A program made the translations under genes and the position numbers. From Scatosoma sp045533485 (GTDB lineage: Bacteria; Bacillota; Clostridia; Christensenellales; Borkfalkiaceae), in the NCBI GenBank assembly GCA_045533485.1, contig JAZSHX010000010.1:18057-82056 (forward strand): 64,000 bases of DNA, given 5' to 3'. This document shows, in pieces, positions 43,459 to 52,073 of the stretch (within the stretch, counting starts at the first letter, position 1; each line of letters starts with the position of its first letter). The notes below the pieces were generated by a model. It saw only the letters and a program-made list of their open reading frames with translations, did no database searches and was not told where the DNA came from.

Positions 43459-44574
43459 TTATTTGTTGCCCTTGGACACGTTGAAATAATATTCCACAAC
43501 GTCGCCGTCTTGCATTACGTATTCCTTACCTTCGGAGCGCACTTTGCCTTTTTCCTTGGCTGCAGGTATAGAACCAAGCTCTACAAGCGTTTGCCAGTTG
43601 ACTACGTCCGCGCGGATAAAGCCCTTTTCAAAATCGGTGTGAATTTTGCCTGCGGCTTGCGGCGCTTTCGTGCCGTTGACAATCGTCCAAGCGCGCGTCT
43701 CCTTTTCACCTGCCGTGAGATAGGAAATCAAACCAAGCAACGCATATGATTTTTTGATAAGTCTATCCAAACCGCTTTCGCCAAGCCCAAATTCTTCCAT
43801 AAAAATCGCTTTGTCTTCGGGATCCATTTGCGAAAGCTCTTCTTCGGTTTTTGCGCAAATTACCAAAACTTCCGCGCCTTCTTTTGCTGCAAAATCCTTG
43901 ACAAGTTTGACAAAGGGCAGGGTGTTTTCGTCTTTGCCCATATCGTCTTCCTTGATATTCGCCGCGTAAATCACGGGCTTCACAGTCAACAAGAAGCAAT
44001 TTTTCATAAACTCTTGTTCTTCGTCCGTCATAGGGAAGTTGCGCGCGGGCTTTTCACTTTCCAAATGCGCGTATAAGCGTTCCAAAAACGCGTATTCTTC
44101 TTGCGCTTTTTTATCCGCGCCGCCGCGTGCTTGTACCTTGACCTTATTCATACGGTTTTGTACAGCTTCCATATCGGAAAGCACGAGCTCCAAATTGATG
44201 GTTTCTATATCCGTAACAGGGTCTATCTTGTTGTCTACGTGCGTAATATTGCTGTCTTCAAAACAACGGACTACGTGTACGATTGCGTCCACTTCGCGGA
44301 TATGCGACAAAAATTTATTGCCCAAACCTTCGCCCTTGGACGCGCCTTTTACAAGCCCTGCAATATCCACGAATTCGATAACGGCAGGGGTGATTTTTTT
44401 GCTTGCGTACAACGCGGCAAGCTTGTCCAACCGTTCGTCGGGTACGGCAACTACGCCCACGTTGGGCTCAATCGTGCAGAAAGGATAGTTTGCGCATTCC
44501 GCACCGGCGTGCGTGATTGCGTTAAAAAGAGTGGATTTGCCTACGTTGGGCAGACCTACAACGCCAAGTTTCAT
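43459..44574 (-). CDS. ychF: Ribosome-binding ATPase YchF (OLA1 family)
   Basis: 371 aa P-loop ATPase of the Obg family. Walker A GLPNVGKST is at the start, DIAGLVKGA is the G3 region, and the usual NKxD specificity motif is replaced (YAANIKED), the basis for ATP preference. A C-terminal TGS domain ends in DVVEYYFNVSKG. Associates with ribosomes and stress responses in known members. AAGGAAG upstream; single gene. Confidence 0.95.
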   Translation of the reverse strand: MKLGVVGLPNVGKSTLFNAITHAGAECANYPFCTIEPNVGVVAVPDERLDKLAALYASKKITPAVIEFVDIAGLVKGASKGEGLGNKFLSHIREVDAIVHVVRCFEDSNITHVDNKIDPVTDIETINLELVLSDMEAVQNRMNKVKVQARGGADKKAQEEYAFLERLYAHLESEKPARNFPMTDEEQEFMKNCFLLTVKPVIYAANIKEDDMGKDENTLPFVKLVKDFAAKEGAEVLVICAKTEEELSQMDPEDKAIFMEEFGLGESGLDRLIKKSYALLGLISYLTAGEKETRAWTIVNGTKAPQAAGKIHTDFEKGFIRADVVNWQTLVELGSIPAAKEKGKVRSEGKEYVMQDGDVVEYYFNVSKGNK

Positions 44575-44686
44575 AAATTTTTACTTCCTTTTGAAAAACA
44601 AACGGTGTTTTTCGTGAATTTTCCTATCTATTATAATACAAAAAATAAAATTTAGCAAATTAAAGTTGGCTAAATTGAAAAAATAG

Positions 44687-44715
44687 TTGCTCATTTATGA
44701 AAAATATGGTATATT
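44687..44715 (+). promoter_or_regulatory. Sigma-A promoter of argS
   Basis: TTGCTC at 44687-44692, a 17 bp spacer and TATATT at 44710-44715. This makes the in-frame ATG at 44687 impossible as the translation start. Confidence 0.68.
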
Positions 44716-44749
44716 ATTATGGATAAAGATAAATTTAGCAGGTGAACGT

Positions 44750-46435
44750 ATGGATTACAAGAAACACATAGCGGACAAAATCAACGTAGAAGGCGTAAGC
44801 AAGGAAGAAATTTACGAAACGATTGCTTTGCCCCCAAATACGGAAATGGGCGATTATGCTTTGCCTTGTTTTAAGTTTGCAAAGGTAATGAGAAAAAGCC
44901 CCGTTATGATTGCGGAACAATTAAAGAAAGAAATTGCAACGGACGAAGTGATCAGCGAAGTTTCCGCTGTGAACGGGTATTTGAATTTCAAAATCAATAA
45001 AAACGCGTTTGTGCAAGCAACGCTGGATAAAATTTTAACGCAAAAGGACGCATACGGCGCAAGCGACGAAGGCGAAGGTAAAACCATTTGTATCGACTAT
45101 TCGTCCATCAATATCGCAAAACCGTTCCATATAGGACATTTGTCCACGACGGTGCTTGGCGGTGCACTGTATAGAATTTTTAATTTCCTGGGCTATAAAA
45201 CGGTAGGTATCAACCATTTGGGCGATTACGGCACGCAATTCGGTAAGCTGATTTCCGCGTTTAAGCGTTGGGGGGATAGGGAAACGATTGAAAAGGGCGG
45301 TATTCGCGCGTTGAACGAACTGTACGTGCGTTTCCATCAAGAAGCGGAAGAACATCCCGAATACGACGACGAAGCGCGCGCGTATTTCAAGAAAATCGAA
45401 CAGGGCGACAAAGAGTGCCAAAAGCTTTTCAAGTGGTTCAAAGAACTCACTTTGAAAGACGTGCAAAAAATCTACGATATGTTGGATATCCATTTTGATT
45501 CGTACGCAGGCGAAAGCTTTTTTTCCGATAAAATGGGTCCCGTAGTCGACGAATTAAAACAAAAGGGCTTGTTGCAAGAAAGCCGTGGCGCGCAGGTGGT
45601 GGATTTGGAAGCTTACGGTATGCCCCCTTGTATGATTTTGAAATCGGACGGCAGCTCCTTGTACGCAACGCGTGATATGGCGGCGGCAACGTATAGAAAG
45701 GCGGAATACGATTTCTATAAATGTTTATATGTCGTTGCATATCAACAAAACCTGCACTTCAAACAATTCTTTAAGGTGCTTGATTTGATGGGCAAGGACT
45801 GGGCAAAAGATTTGGTGCACGTAGCGTACGGCATGGTATCGCTGGAAGAAGGCACGATGTCTACGCGTAAGGGCAACGTAGTGTTCTTGGAAGACGTTAT
45901 CCATAAATGCATCGAAAAAGCATATACGATTATCGACGAAAAGAACCCCGATTTGGAAAATAAACAAGACGTAGCGCAAAAAGTGGGCGTTGGCGCGGTT
46001 ATCTTCGGCGCGCTGTATAACAATAAAATTAAAGATATCGTGTTCTCGTACGACAAAGTGCTTACGTTCGATGGGGAAACGAGCGTGTACGTGCAATACA
46101 CCTGCGCAAGAGCCAAATCAGTATTGCAAAAGGGCGGAGTACCTACTGCCTACGAAATTCCTGTATTGAGCACGGAAGAAATTGATTTGGTGAAAGCGTT
46201 GTCGGTATTCCCCGAAACGGTGCGTGCGGCGGCGGAAAAATACGAACCGTCCTTGATTGCGCGTTTTGCCGTAGATGTAGCGCAAAAGTTCAACAAGTTC
46301 TATTTTGATTGCAAAATTTTGGCGGCGGAAGACGAAAAGACAAAAAATTTCCGTCTTGCACTCACGAACGCAACGCTGCAAGCATTGAAAAATGCGTTCA
46401 CGCTCCTTGGTATCGGTATTCCCGACAAAATGTAA
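44750..46435 (+). CDS. argS: Arginyl-tRNA synthetase
   Basis: 561 aa class I synthetase from the ATG at 44750 (AGGTG upstream). The HIGH motif is HIGH in AKPFHIGHLSTT; the KMSKS counterpart is MSTRKG, the usual degenerate form. The C-terminal DALR anticodon domain ends the chain. No T-box is visible upstream; control, if any, is not apparent. Confidence 0.95.
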   Translation: MDYKKHIADKINVEGVSKEEIYETIALPPNTEMGDYALPCFKFAKVMRKSPVMIAEQLKKEIATDEVISEVSAVNGYLNFKINKNAFVQATLDKILTQKDAYGASDEGEGKTICIDYSSINIAKPFHIGHLSTTVLGGALYRIFNFLGYKTVGINHLGDYGTQFGKLISAFKRWGDRETIEKGGIRALNELYVRFHQEAEEHPEYDDEARAYFKKIEQGDKECQKLFKWFKELTLKDVQKIYDMLDIHFDSYAGESFFSDKMGPVVDELKQKGLLQESRGAQVVDLEAYGMPPCMILKSDGSSLYATRDMAAATYRKAEYDFYKCLYVVAYQQNLHFKQFFKVLDLMGKDWAKDLVHVAYGMVSLEEGTMSTRKGNVVFLEDVIHKCIEKAYTIIDEKNPDLENKQDVAQKVGVGAVIFGALYNNKIKDIVFSYDKVLTFDGETSVYVQYTCARAKSVLQKGGVPTAYEIPVLSTEEIDLVKALSVFPETVRAAAEKYEPSLIARFAVDVAQKFNKFYFDCKILAAEDEKTKNFRLALTNATLQALKNAFTLLGIGIPDKM

Positions 46436-46456
46436 CGAAAACAAAAATAAACAGGT

Positions 46457-46486
46457 CAAGCAAATGCGTTTGCTTGGCTTGTTTTT
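46457..46486 (+). terminator. argS terminator
   Basis: CAAGCAAA (46457-46464), loop TGCG, TTTGCTTG (46469-46476), followed by GCTTGTTTTT. Confidence 0.8.
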
Positions 46487-46500
46487 CTATATGTCACCCT

Positions 46501-46540
46501 ACGGAAAAAATTATAAATCATACACGGAAAAAATTATAAA
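46501..46540. repeat. Direct repeat upstream of the HelD-like gene
   Basis: The 17-mer ACGGAAAAAATTATAAA occurs at 46501-46517 and again, identical, at 46524-46540 (23 bp period, about two helical turns), 21 bp before the -35 box of the next gene. It may be a regulator site or an UP-like element. Confidence 0.6.
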
Positions 46541-46560
46541 AACTTTTTTCTTCCAAACAG

Positions 46561-46589
46561 TTCCATTTTTGAGAAAAATATGTTATGAT
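46561..46589 (+). promoter_or_regulatory. Possible promoter of the HelD-like gene
   Basis: TTCCAT at 46561-46566, a 17 bp spacer and TATGAT at 46584-46589. Weaker match than most promoters here. Confidence 0.5.
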
Positions 46590-46615
46590 TAAAAGAGTGC
46601 GTTAGGAGTGTGGGT

Positions 46616-49000
46616 ATGTCAGACAAAATTCCCTACGAAAATTTAATGGAGCGTATCAACCCGAAAAAGAGCGGCGACCACGCGTGGTTTTTATCTCTTT
46701 TAGACGAAGAAACGCAAAAGCGTTATGAAGACGAGCATATGGCGGCGGTGATGCAAATGTTGCGCATTGTCCGTATTCGCGCGCACAAACGCGCCATTGT
46801 ATTGGCAAAAGCGGAAATTAAGCGTTTGGAGCAAGAAGAAAATTCAGCGGAGAATTATAAAGCTATCCGCGAACTGCTTGCGGAAATCAAAAAACAGGAA
46901 GAAAAAATAGAACAATACCACCCGTTTTTTGACGAACCGTATTTCGCGCGTATGGATTTGATTGATAACGTAGAAGGGTATAACAGCTATTATATCGGGA
47001 AAAAAGGCGATGTAAAGCTGGAAATTGTCGACTGGCGTGCGCCGATTGCAAGAAGATATTATCAAAAAAGCTGTTCGTCGTTCAAAATTAACGAATACGA
47101 ATTTAAGACGATTTTGCGCCGTGCGATTCGCGCAGCCAAAGGCCAGGTGCTGGCGTTTAAGGACGAATATTTATCCTTGCGCGATTATTTAAGCGCGGAA
47201 GAAATCAAAGACCGCGACGAAGACAACATATTAGATCCGTTTTTGAAGGAAATCATTAAAAACCGTAAGGACGAACCGTCGGTAAAGGATATTATCGAAA
47301 CCATACAAGAATTGCAATATGAAATGATAACCCTGCCCGAAAAGACGAACTTTGTTTTGCAGGGCTGTGCAGGTAGTGGCAAAACGATGGTTATGCTGCA
47401 TAGATTAAGTTACTTGATGTATAACAATGAAGACATCAAGCCGCGTGACGTGCTGGTTATTACGCCCAGTCAATCTTACAACGCATTTATCGACGAGCTT
47501 GCGCAAATTTTGGATTTGGAAAGGGTAAAAACGCTCACCGTGCAGGAATATTTCTTGCAGGTATTAAAGAACGAAAAAATCGACATTGCGCATAAAATTG
47601 ACGAAACGCAAACGGAAATCAAGGAATATTTACAATACGTATATTCGCCCAAATTCGTGGCGGATATAGAAAAGAAAATGGGCAAGGCGTACAACGATTT
47701 ATACGGCTTGTTTATCGGGGAAGAGTGTAAAGAATTTATCGATACGATATTGCGCAACTGCAACGCGCAGATTTTAGCGTACGAAGGTATTAAAAACGCG
47801 TCGATGCGCGTGCGCCGTGCAGTGCTTGGCGAAATGAAAGAGCGCAAGGAAGGCGGCTTATATTATACGCGTCCGTTCCGCTATTTGATGAACGCCATTT
47901 TGGATATACAAGACTTTTTGGGCGGTACGCTTACCAGCGAACGTGCAAAATCCCCCGATTACTTTTACCGCCAGCTTATGTCCTTTTATAAGAGTGGGTA
48001 TTTGGCGGTAAATAAAACGGAAGCTGTCACGCAGGAAGCGTTAAACGATTTGGCGCAATTAAAAACGTCGTTGGAACAGGAAATCCGTGATTTGAAACGC
48101 TTTAAGCAAAAGGTTGGCGACGTCGACGTGTATTTATACGCCGATAGAATAGCGCGCCGCACAGAAATCGTGGAAGAGATAGACAAAGTGACGAAAAAGG
48201 TGGAAATTATTGCGGAAGGCATCACGGCTTTTGCGGAATTTTTCACTTTCCTGCGCGGAGAAAAGGAATTTGTATTGATAGGCGGCAGCGATGCGTTTAT
48301 TGACGTCGTTCGTTATTTCTACCGTGAAACGGTAAAGAAATATAAGCTTGCTTACGGCATGAACTCAAACAAATTATATAAATCGGACGCGTACGCATTG
48401 TGCGTGATATGCGCACAAATTGCACAGCGGCTTACGCCTGCATACGCCTACGTGTTTGTGGATGAAGCGCAGGATATTTCTTCTTGTGAATACGATTTGA
48501 TACGGACAATCAATCAAAAAGCATCGTTTAACGTGTTTGGCGACGTGGCGCAAAACGTAACGGCTTGGCGCGGAATAGAAAGCTGGGAAAACGCTTTTCC
48601 CGATTTTTCTGTGTACAGCTTAACGCAAAATTATCGTAACACCAACCAAATCGTCGATTTCGTGTCAAATCGGTTGGGGGTAAATATGCAATCGGTGGGC
48701 TACGACGGTCCGCAGGTAGAGCGTATAACGCCACGCCAGCTCACTGCGTTTTTCAAAGAAAAAAAGGGCTTGAAAGCGATTATCTGCGCCGATGCAAAAA
48801 AGGCGGAAATTCTTAAAAAATCCTATCATGACGTATCCGTTAAAAAGGTGGTTTCACGTTCAAAAATCAATGTAATGAACGTTTATGAAAGCAAAGGGCT
48901 TGAATTTTCTTCTGTGGTTGTCGTAGAAGAAGGATTATCTAATGCAGAGCTGTATATCGCCTATACGCGCGCATTGAAAACGCTGGCGGTCATTGAATAA
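46616..49000 (+). CDS. helD: HelD-like superfamily 1 helicase (RNA polymerase recycling factor type)
   Basis: 794 aa from the ATG at 46616 (TTAGGAG upstream). The N-terminal alpha-helical arm is followed by DEPYFARMDL ... YYIGKKGD ... DWRAPIARRYY, the block typical of HelD. It precedes a UvrD-like core: Walker A GCAGSGKT (about 250-257), Walker B VDEAQD (about 615) and QNYRNT. Known HelD proteins strip stalled RNA polymerase from DNA. The assignment rests on these motifs; a DNA helicase role is the alternative. Confidence 0.8.
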   Translation: MSDKIPYENLMERINPKKSGDHAWFLSLLDEETQKRYEDEHMAAVMQMLRIVRIRAHKRAIVLAKAEIKRLEQEENSAENYKAIRELLAEIKKQEEKIEQYHPFFDEPYFARMDLIDNVEGYNSYYIGKKGDVKLEIVDWRAPIARRYYQKSCSSFKINEYEFKTILRRAIRAAKGQVLAFKDEYLSLRDYLSAEEIKDRDEDNILDPFLKEIIKNRKDEPSVKDIIETIQELQYEMITLPEKTNFVLQGCAGSGKTMVMLHRLSYLMYNNEDIKPRDVLVITPSQSYNAFIDELAQILDLERVKTLTVQEYFLQVLKNEKIDIAHKIDETQTEIKEYLQYVYSPKFVADIEKKMGKAYNDLYGLFIGEECKEFIDTILRNCNAQILAYEGIKNASMRVRRAVLGEMKERKEGGLYYTRPFRYLMNAILDIQDFLGGTLTSERAKSPDYFYRQLMSFYKSGYLAVNKTEAVTQEALNDLAQLKTSLEQEIRDLKRFKQKVGDVDVYLYADRIARRTEIVEEIDKVTKKVEIIAEGITAFAEFFTFLRGEKEFVLIGGSDAFIDVVRYFYRETVKKYKLAYGMNSNKLYKSDAYALCVICAQIAQRLTPAYAYVFVDEAQDISSCEYDLIRTINQKASFNVFGDVAQNVTAWRGIESWENAFPDFSVYSLTQNYRNTNQIVDFVSNRLGVNMQSVGYDGPQVERITPRQLTAFFKEKKGLKAIICADAKKAEILKKSYHDVSVKKVVSRSKINVMNVYESKGLEFSSVVVVEEGLSNAELYIAYTRALKTLAVIE

Positions 49001-49015
49001 AAAGGCAGGGGAAAT

Positions 49016-49732
49016 ATGAAAAAGCAAATTTTTTTGGTGGACGCGGACGATACCGTGCTTGACTTTCACGGCGCGTCGGAAAAAGCGTTAAAATATGCGT
49101 TTGAACAAAGTGGTTTGGCTTGGCAGGACGAATATTTGCCTAAATTTCGCGCGTTTAACGCAAAGCTGTGGGAAGCGTTGGAGCGCAGAGAATTGACGCG
49201 TGATGAGCTAATGGACACCCGTTTTTGCTTATTTATGCAGCATATCGGCTTAAAGCAGGTGGACGGAAACGCGTTTAATCGCTTATTTCTGGATTTTCTT
49301 GCGAATAATCCCATTTATATGGATGGCGCGGAAGCGTTTTTGAAAATACTCAAAACGATGGGCAGGGTGTATATCGTGACCAACGGTACGGCGTGGATAC
49401 AAAAACGCCGTTTTACCATTGCAAATTTGTATGCGTATGCCGATGGCGTGTTTGTATCGCAGGCGGTCGGTGTAGATAAACCCGATAAACGGTATACGGA
49501 ATACGTGATGGCGCATATCGACGGTTTTGAAAAGCAAAAAGCTGTGTGGATAGGCGACAGCTTGTCCGCGGATATCAAGGCGGCAAACGATGCAGAGATT
49601 ACAAGTATTTGGTTTAATCCTGCTAAAAAGCAGTTGAACGGCACGGCATATCCTGATTATATTGTGCATAACTTTCATGACGTGTTAAAAATTTTGCAAA
49701 CTGCGGACGAAAATATTTCGTCAAACGTTTGA
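49016..49732 (+). CDS. HAD-family hydrolase (YjjG-type 5'-nucleotidase)
   Basis: 238 aa. Motif I is DADDTVLDF, with the nucleophile Asp followed by the family's Asp two positions on. Motif II is VTNGT, and motif IV is WIGDSLSADIKAA. The arrangement matches YjjG/YfnB-like nucleotidases, which house-clean non-canonical nucleoside monophosphates. It follows the helicase gene by 15 nt and has a GGCAGGGG ribosome site. Confidence 0.85.
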   Translation: MKKQIFLVDADDTVLDFHGASEKALKYAFEQSGLAWQDEYLPKFRAFNAKLWEALERRELTRDELMDTRFCLFMQHIGLKQVDGNAFNRLFLDFLANNPIYMDGAEAFLKILKTMGRVYIVTNGTAWIQKRRFTIANLYAYADGVFVSQAVGVDKPDKRYTEYVMAHIDGFEKQKAVWIGDSLSADIKAANDAEITSIWFNPAKKQLNGTAYPDYIVHNFHDVLKILQTADENISSNV

Positions 49733-49757
49733 AAAAATTGTAAAAATGTGGTATAAT
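49729..49757 (+). promoter_or_regulatory. Sigma-A promoter of parE-parC
   Basis: TTGAAA at 49729-49734, a 17 bp spacer and TATAAT at 49752-49757. The leader is about 65 nt. Confidence 0.82.
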
Positions 49758-49829
49758 CATATAGAATGGCATATTTTAGTGTTATTTTTTAGTAAAATTG
49801 TTAAGTAAATAAACGCGGTTGAGGATAAA

Positions 49830-52073
49830 ATGGCAAAAGAGCAAAACAACGAAACGAAAAAGCAAAACGATTACAGCGCGAAAAACTTAGAAGTATTAGA
49901 AGGTCTTGACGCCGTTCGTAAACGTCCCGGTATGTATATCGGTTCGACGGGCATCAAAGGACTTCACCATATTCTTTGGGAAATTGTAGACAATGCAATC
50001 GACGAAGCTGCAAACGGATTTGCAAACAAGGTTAAGGTAACATTACACGCCGACGGCAGTGCGTCGGTAGAAGACAACGGACGCGGTATTCCCACCGATA
50101 TTCACCCGAAAGAAAAGGTTTCGGGTGTGCAGCTTGTCTTTACGAAATTGCATGCAGGCGGTAAGTTTGGACAAGGCAACTATGAATATTCTGGGGGATT
50201 ACACGGCGTAGGCGCATCGGTTACCAACGCGCTTTCCGAATGGTTAAACGTTGAAGTGTATAGAAATAAACGCATTTATAAAATGAGTTTCCATTCTTCG
50301 TATAATGCGCGTAAGAAAAAGGTGGAATCGGGTATTCCCGACGGTCCTTTGGAAGATACGGGCATTCGTACCAACCGACAAGGCAGTTTTGTGCATTTCA
50401 AACCAGATGCAACGGTGTTTTCAGAAACTAACTTTGACTTGGAAACGGTAGAAGAAAGATTGATGCAGCTTGCCTTTTTGAATAAGGGCGTCGAAATTAC
50501 GCTCATTGACGAACGCATTTCGATGGCGGAAGCTAAGCGTACGCGTATGATGTTTGCGGAAACGGCGGAAGATAGCGAAGAAATGCAAGATACGCAAGAA
50601 GAAATGGCGGAAGAAACGGAGCAAGCTCCTGCAGAAAACAATGAAGAGCAAACGTACGATTTGTTTGCTTTCGCAAAGCAAGACAACACCGCGCCCCAAC
50701 AGTCGCTGTTTGAAGAAGTGGACGAGCTGGCCTTGGAAAGTGAGCCGTACCGCGTCGTGTTTAAGTTTGACGGCGGTATTTCCGATTACGTAAAGAGCTT
50801 GAACGAAGACGAGAAAAAATTGTACGCGCAACCCATTTATTATTCCACGATTAAAAATGACGTGCAAGTGGAATTTGCCATTCAGCATTATCAAGGATAT
50901 CGTGAAAAGATGTTCTCTTTCGTAAATAATATTCCTACGCCCGAAGGCGGTTATCACGAAATGGGTTTCCACTCAGGGCTTACGAGAGTGTTGAATGATT
51001 TTGCGCGTAGCAACGGGTTCTTAAAAGAAAAAGATCCCAACTTCCAAGGCGACGATTTTGGCGAAGGGTTGTCGGTAGTGCTTTCCGTAAAAATCGGCAC
51101 GGTACAGTTTGAAGGGCAAACGAAAACCAAGCTTGGCAACACGGAAGCGCGTCCGGCAGTGGAAAGTGCCGTAATTGAAGGCTTTAACGCTTTCAAAAAC
51201 GTTCGTGGTTACAAAAAGACCATGGAAGAAATCATTAAAAAAGCACAAGGCGCGGCGAAATCGCGTATTGCGGCAAAGGAAGCTAAAGACAACGTGCGCA
51301 AAGCCAAGAAAATCGACGGCTTGACGCTTATCGGCAAGCTTGCAGGTTGTTCCGGCAGAAAACCCGAACTCAACGAAATTTTTATTGTCGAAGGGGATTC
51401 GGCAGGCGGTACGGCAAAACAGGCGCGCGTTAGACAAACACAGTCGATTTTGCCTTTGCGCGGTAAGCCGTTGAACGTAGAAAAGAAGCGTTTGGCGCAA
51501 ATTCTTGAAAATGAAGAAATCCGCACGATAATCAGCGCGATCGGCGCTGGTATCGATCCCGATTTCAAGCTGGATAAAATCAATTATCATAAAGTAATCA
51601 TCTTATCGGATGCCGACCAAGACGGTATGCACATAAGATGTATTTTGCTCACGTTCTTTTTCCGTTATATGCGTCCGCTTGTCAATGCGGGACACGTGTA
51701 TATCGGTATGCCGCCTTTGTATAAAGTGCATAAGGGTGACAAAATCGAATATGCTTACGACGATAAAGAACTCAATGAAAAAATTGAAAAAATCGGCAAA
51801 GGGTATCAATTACAACGTTATAAAGGTTTGGGCGAAATGAGCGCCGAACAGCTTTGGGAAACGACGATGAACCCTGCCACGAGAAATCTTATCCAAGTCA
51901 CGGTGGAAGACGCGGCGAAAGCGGAAAAAATGATTACTACGCTTATGGGCGATAAGGTAGAAGGCAGAAAAGAATTTTTGGCAAGATATGCAAACTTCAA
52001 TAAACGCGACACGTTTATGGATAAAATTGACAAAGCGGATAAAAAGGGGGTAAACGACAATGGCGAAGAATAA
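49830..52073 (+). CDS. parE: Type IIA topoisomerase B subunit, ParE-like
   Basis: 747 aa ATPase subunit. GHKL motifs include EIVDNAIDEA, GRGIPTDIH and GGLHGVGASV; the Toprim domain has EGDSAGG and DADQDG. Details favour topoisomerase IV over gyrase: KFGQGNYEYSGG, QRYKGLGEMSAEQLWETTMNP and the short C-terminal tail. Residues about 238-305 are an acidic, low-complexity insertion (rich in Glu, Gln, Ala) not usual in the family, which explains the extra length. It overlaps the A-subunit gene by 14 nt. Confidence 0.8.
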   Translation: MAKEQNNETKKQNDYSAKNLEVLEGLDAVRKRPGMYIGSTGIKGLHHILWEIVDNAIDEAANGFANKVKVTLHADGSASVEDNGRGIPTDIHPKEKVSGVQLVFTKLHAGGKFGQGNYEYSGGLHGVGASVTNALSEWLNVEVYRNKRIYKMSFHSSYNARKKKVESGIPDGPLEDTGIRTNRQGSFVHFKPDATVFSETNFDLETVEERLMQLAFLNKGVEITLIDERISMAEAKRTRMMFAETAEDSEEMQDTQEEMAEETEQAPAENNEEQTYDLFAFAKQDNTAPQQSLFEEVDELALESEPYRVVFKFDGGISDYVKSLNEDEKKLYAQPIYYSTIKNDVQVEFAIQHYQGYREKMFSFVNNIPTPEGGYHEMGFHSGLTRVLNDFARSNGFLKEKDPNFQGDDFGEGLSVVLSVKIGTVQFEGQTKTKLGNTEARPAVESAVIEGFNAFKNVRGYKKTMEEIIKKAQGAAKSRIAAKEAKDNVRKAKKIDGLTLIGKLAGCSGRKPELNEIFIVEGDSAGGTAKQARVRQTQSILPLRGKPLNVEKKRLAQILENEEIRTIISAIGAGIDPDFKLDKINYHKVIILSDADQDGMHIRCILLTFFFRYMRPLVNAGHVYIGMPPLYKVHKGDKIEYAYDDKELNEKIEKIGKGYQLQRYKGLGEMSAEQLWETTMNPATRNLIQVTVEDAAKAEKMITTLMGDKVEGRKEFLARYANFNKRDTFMDKIDKADKKGVNDNGEE

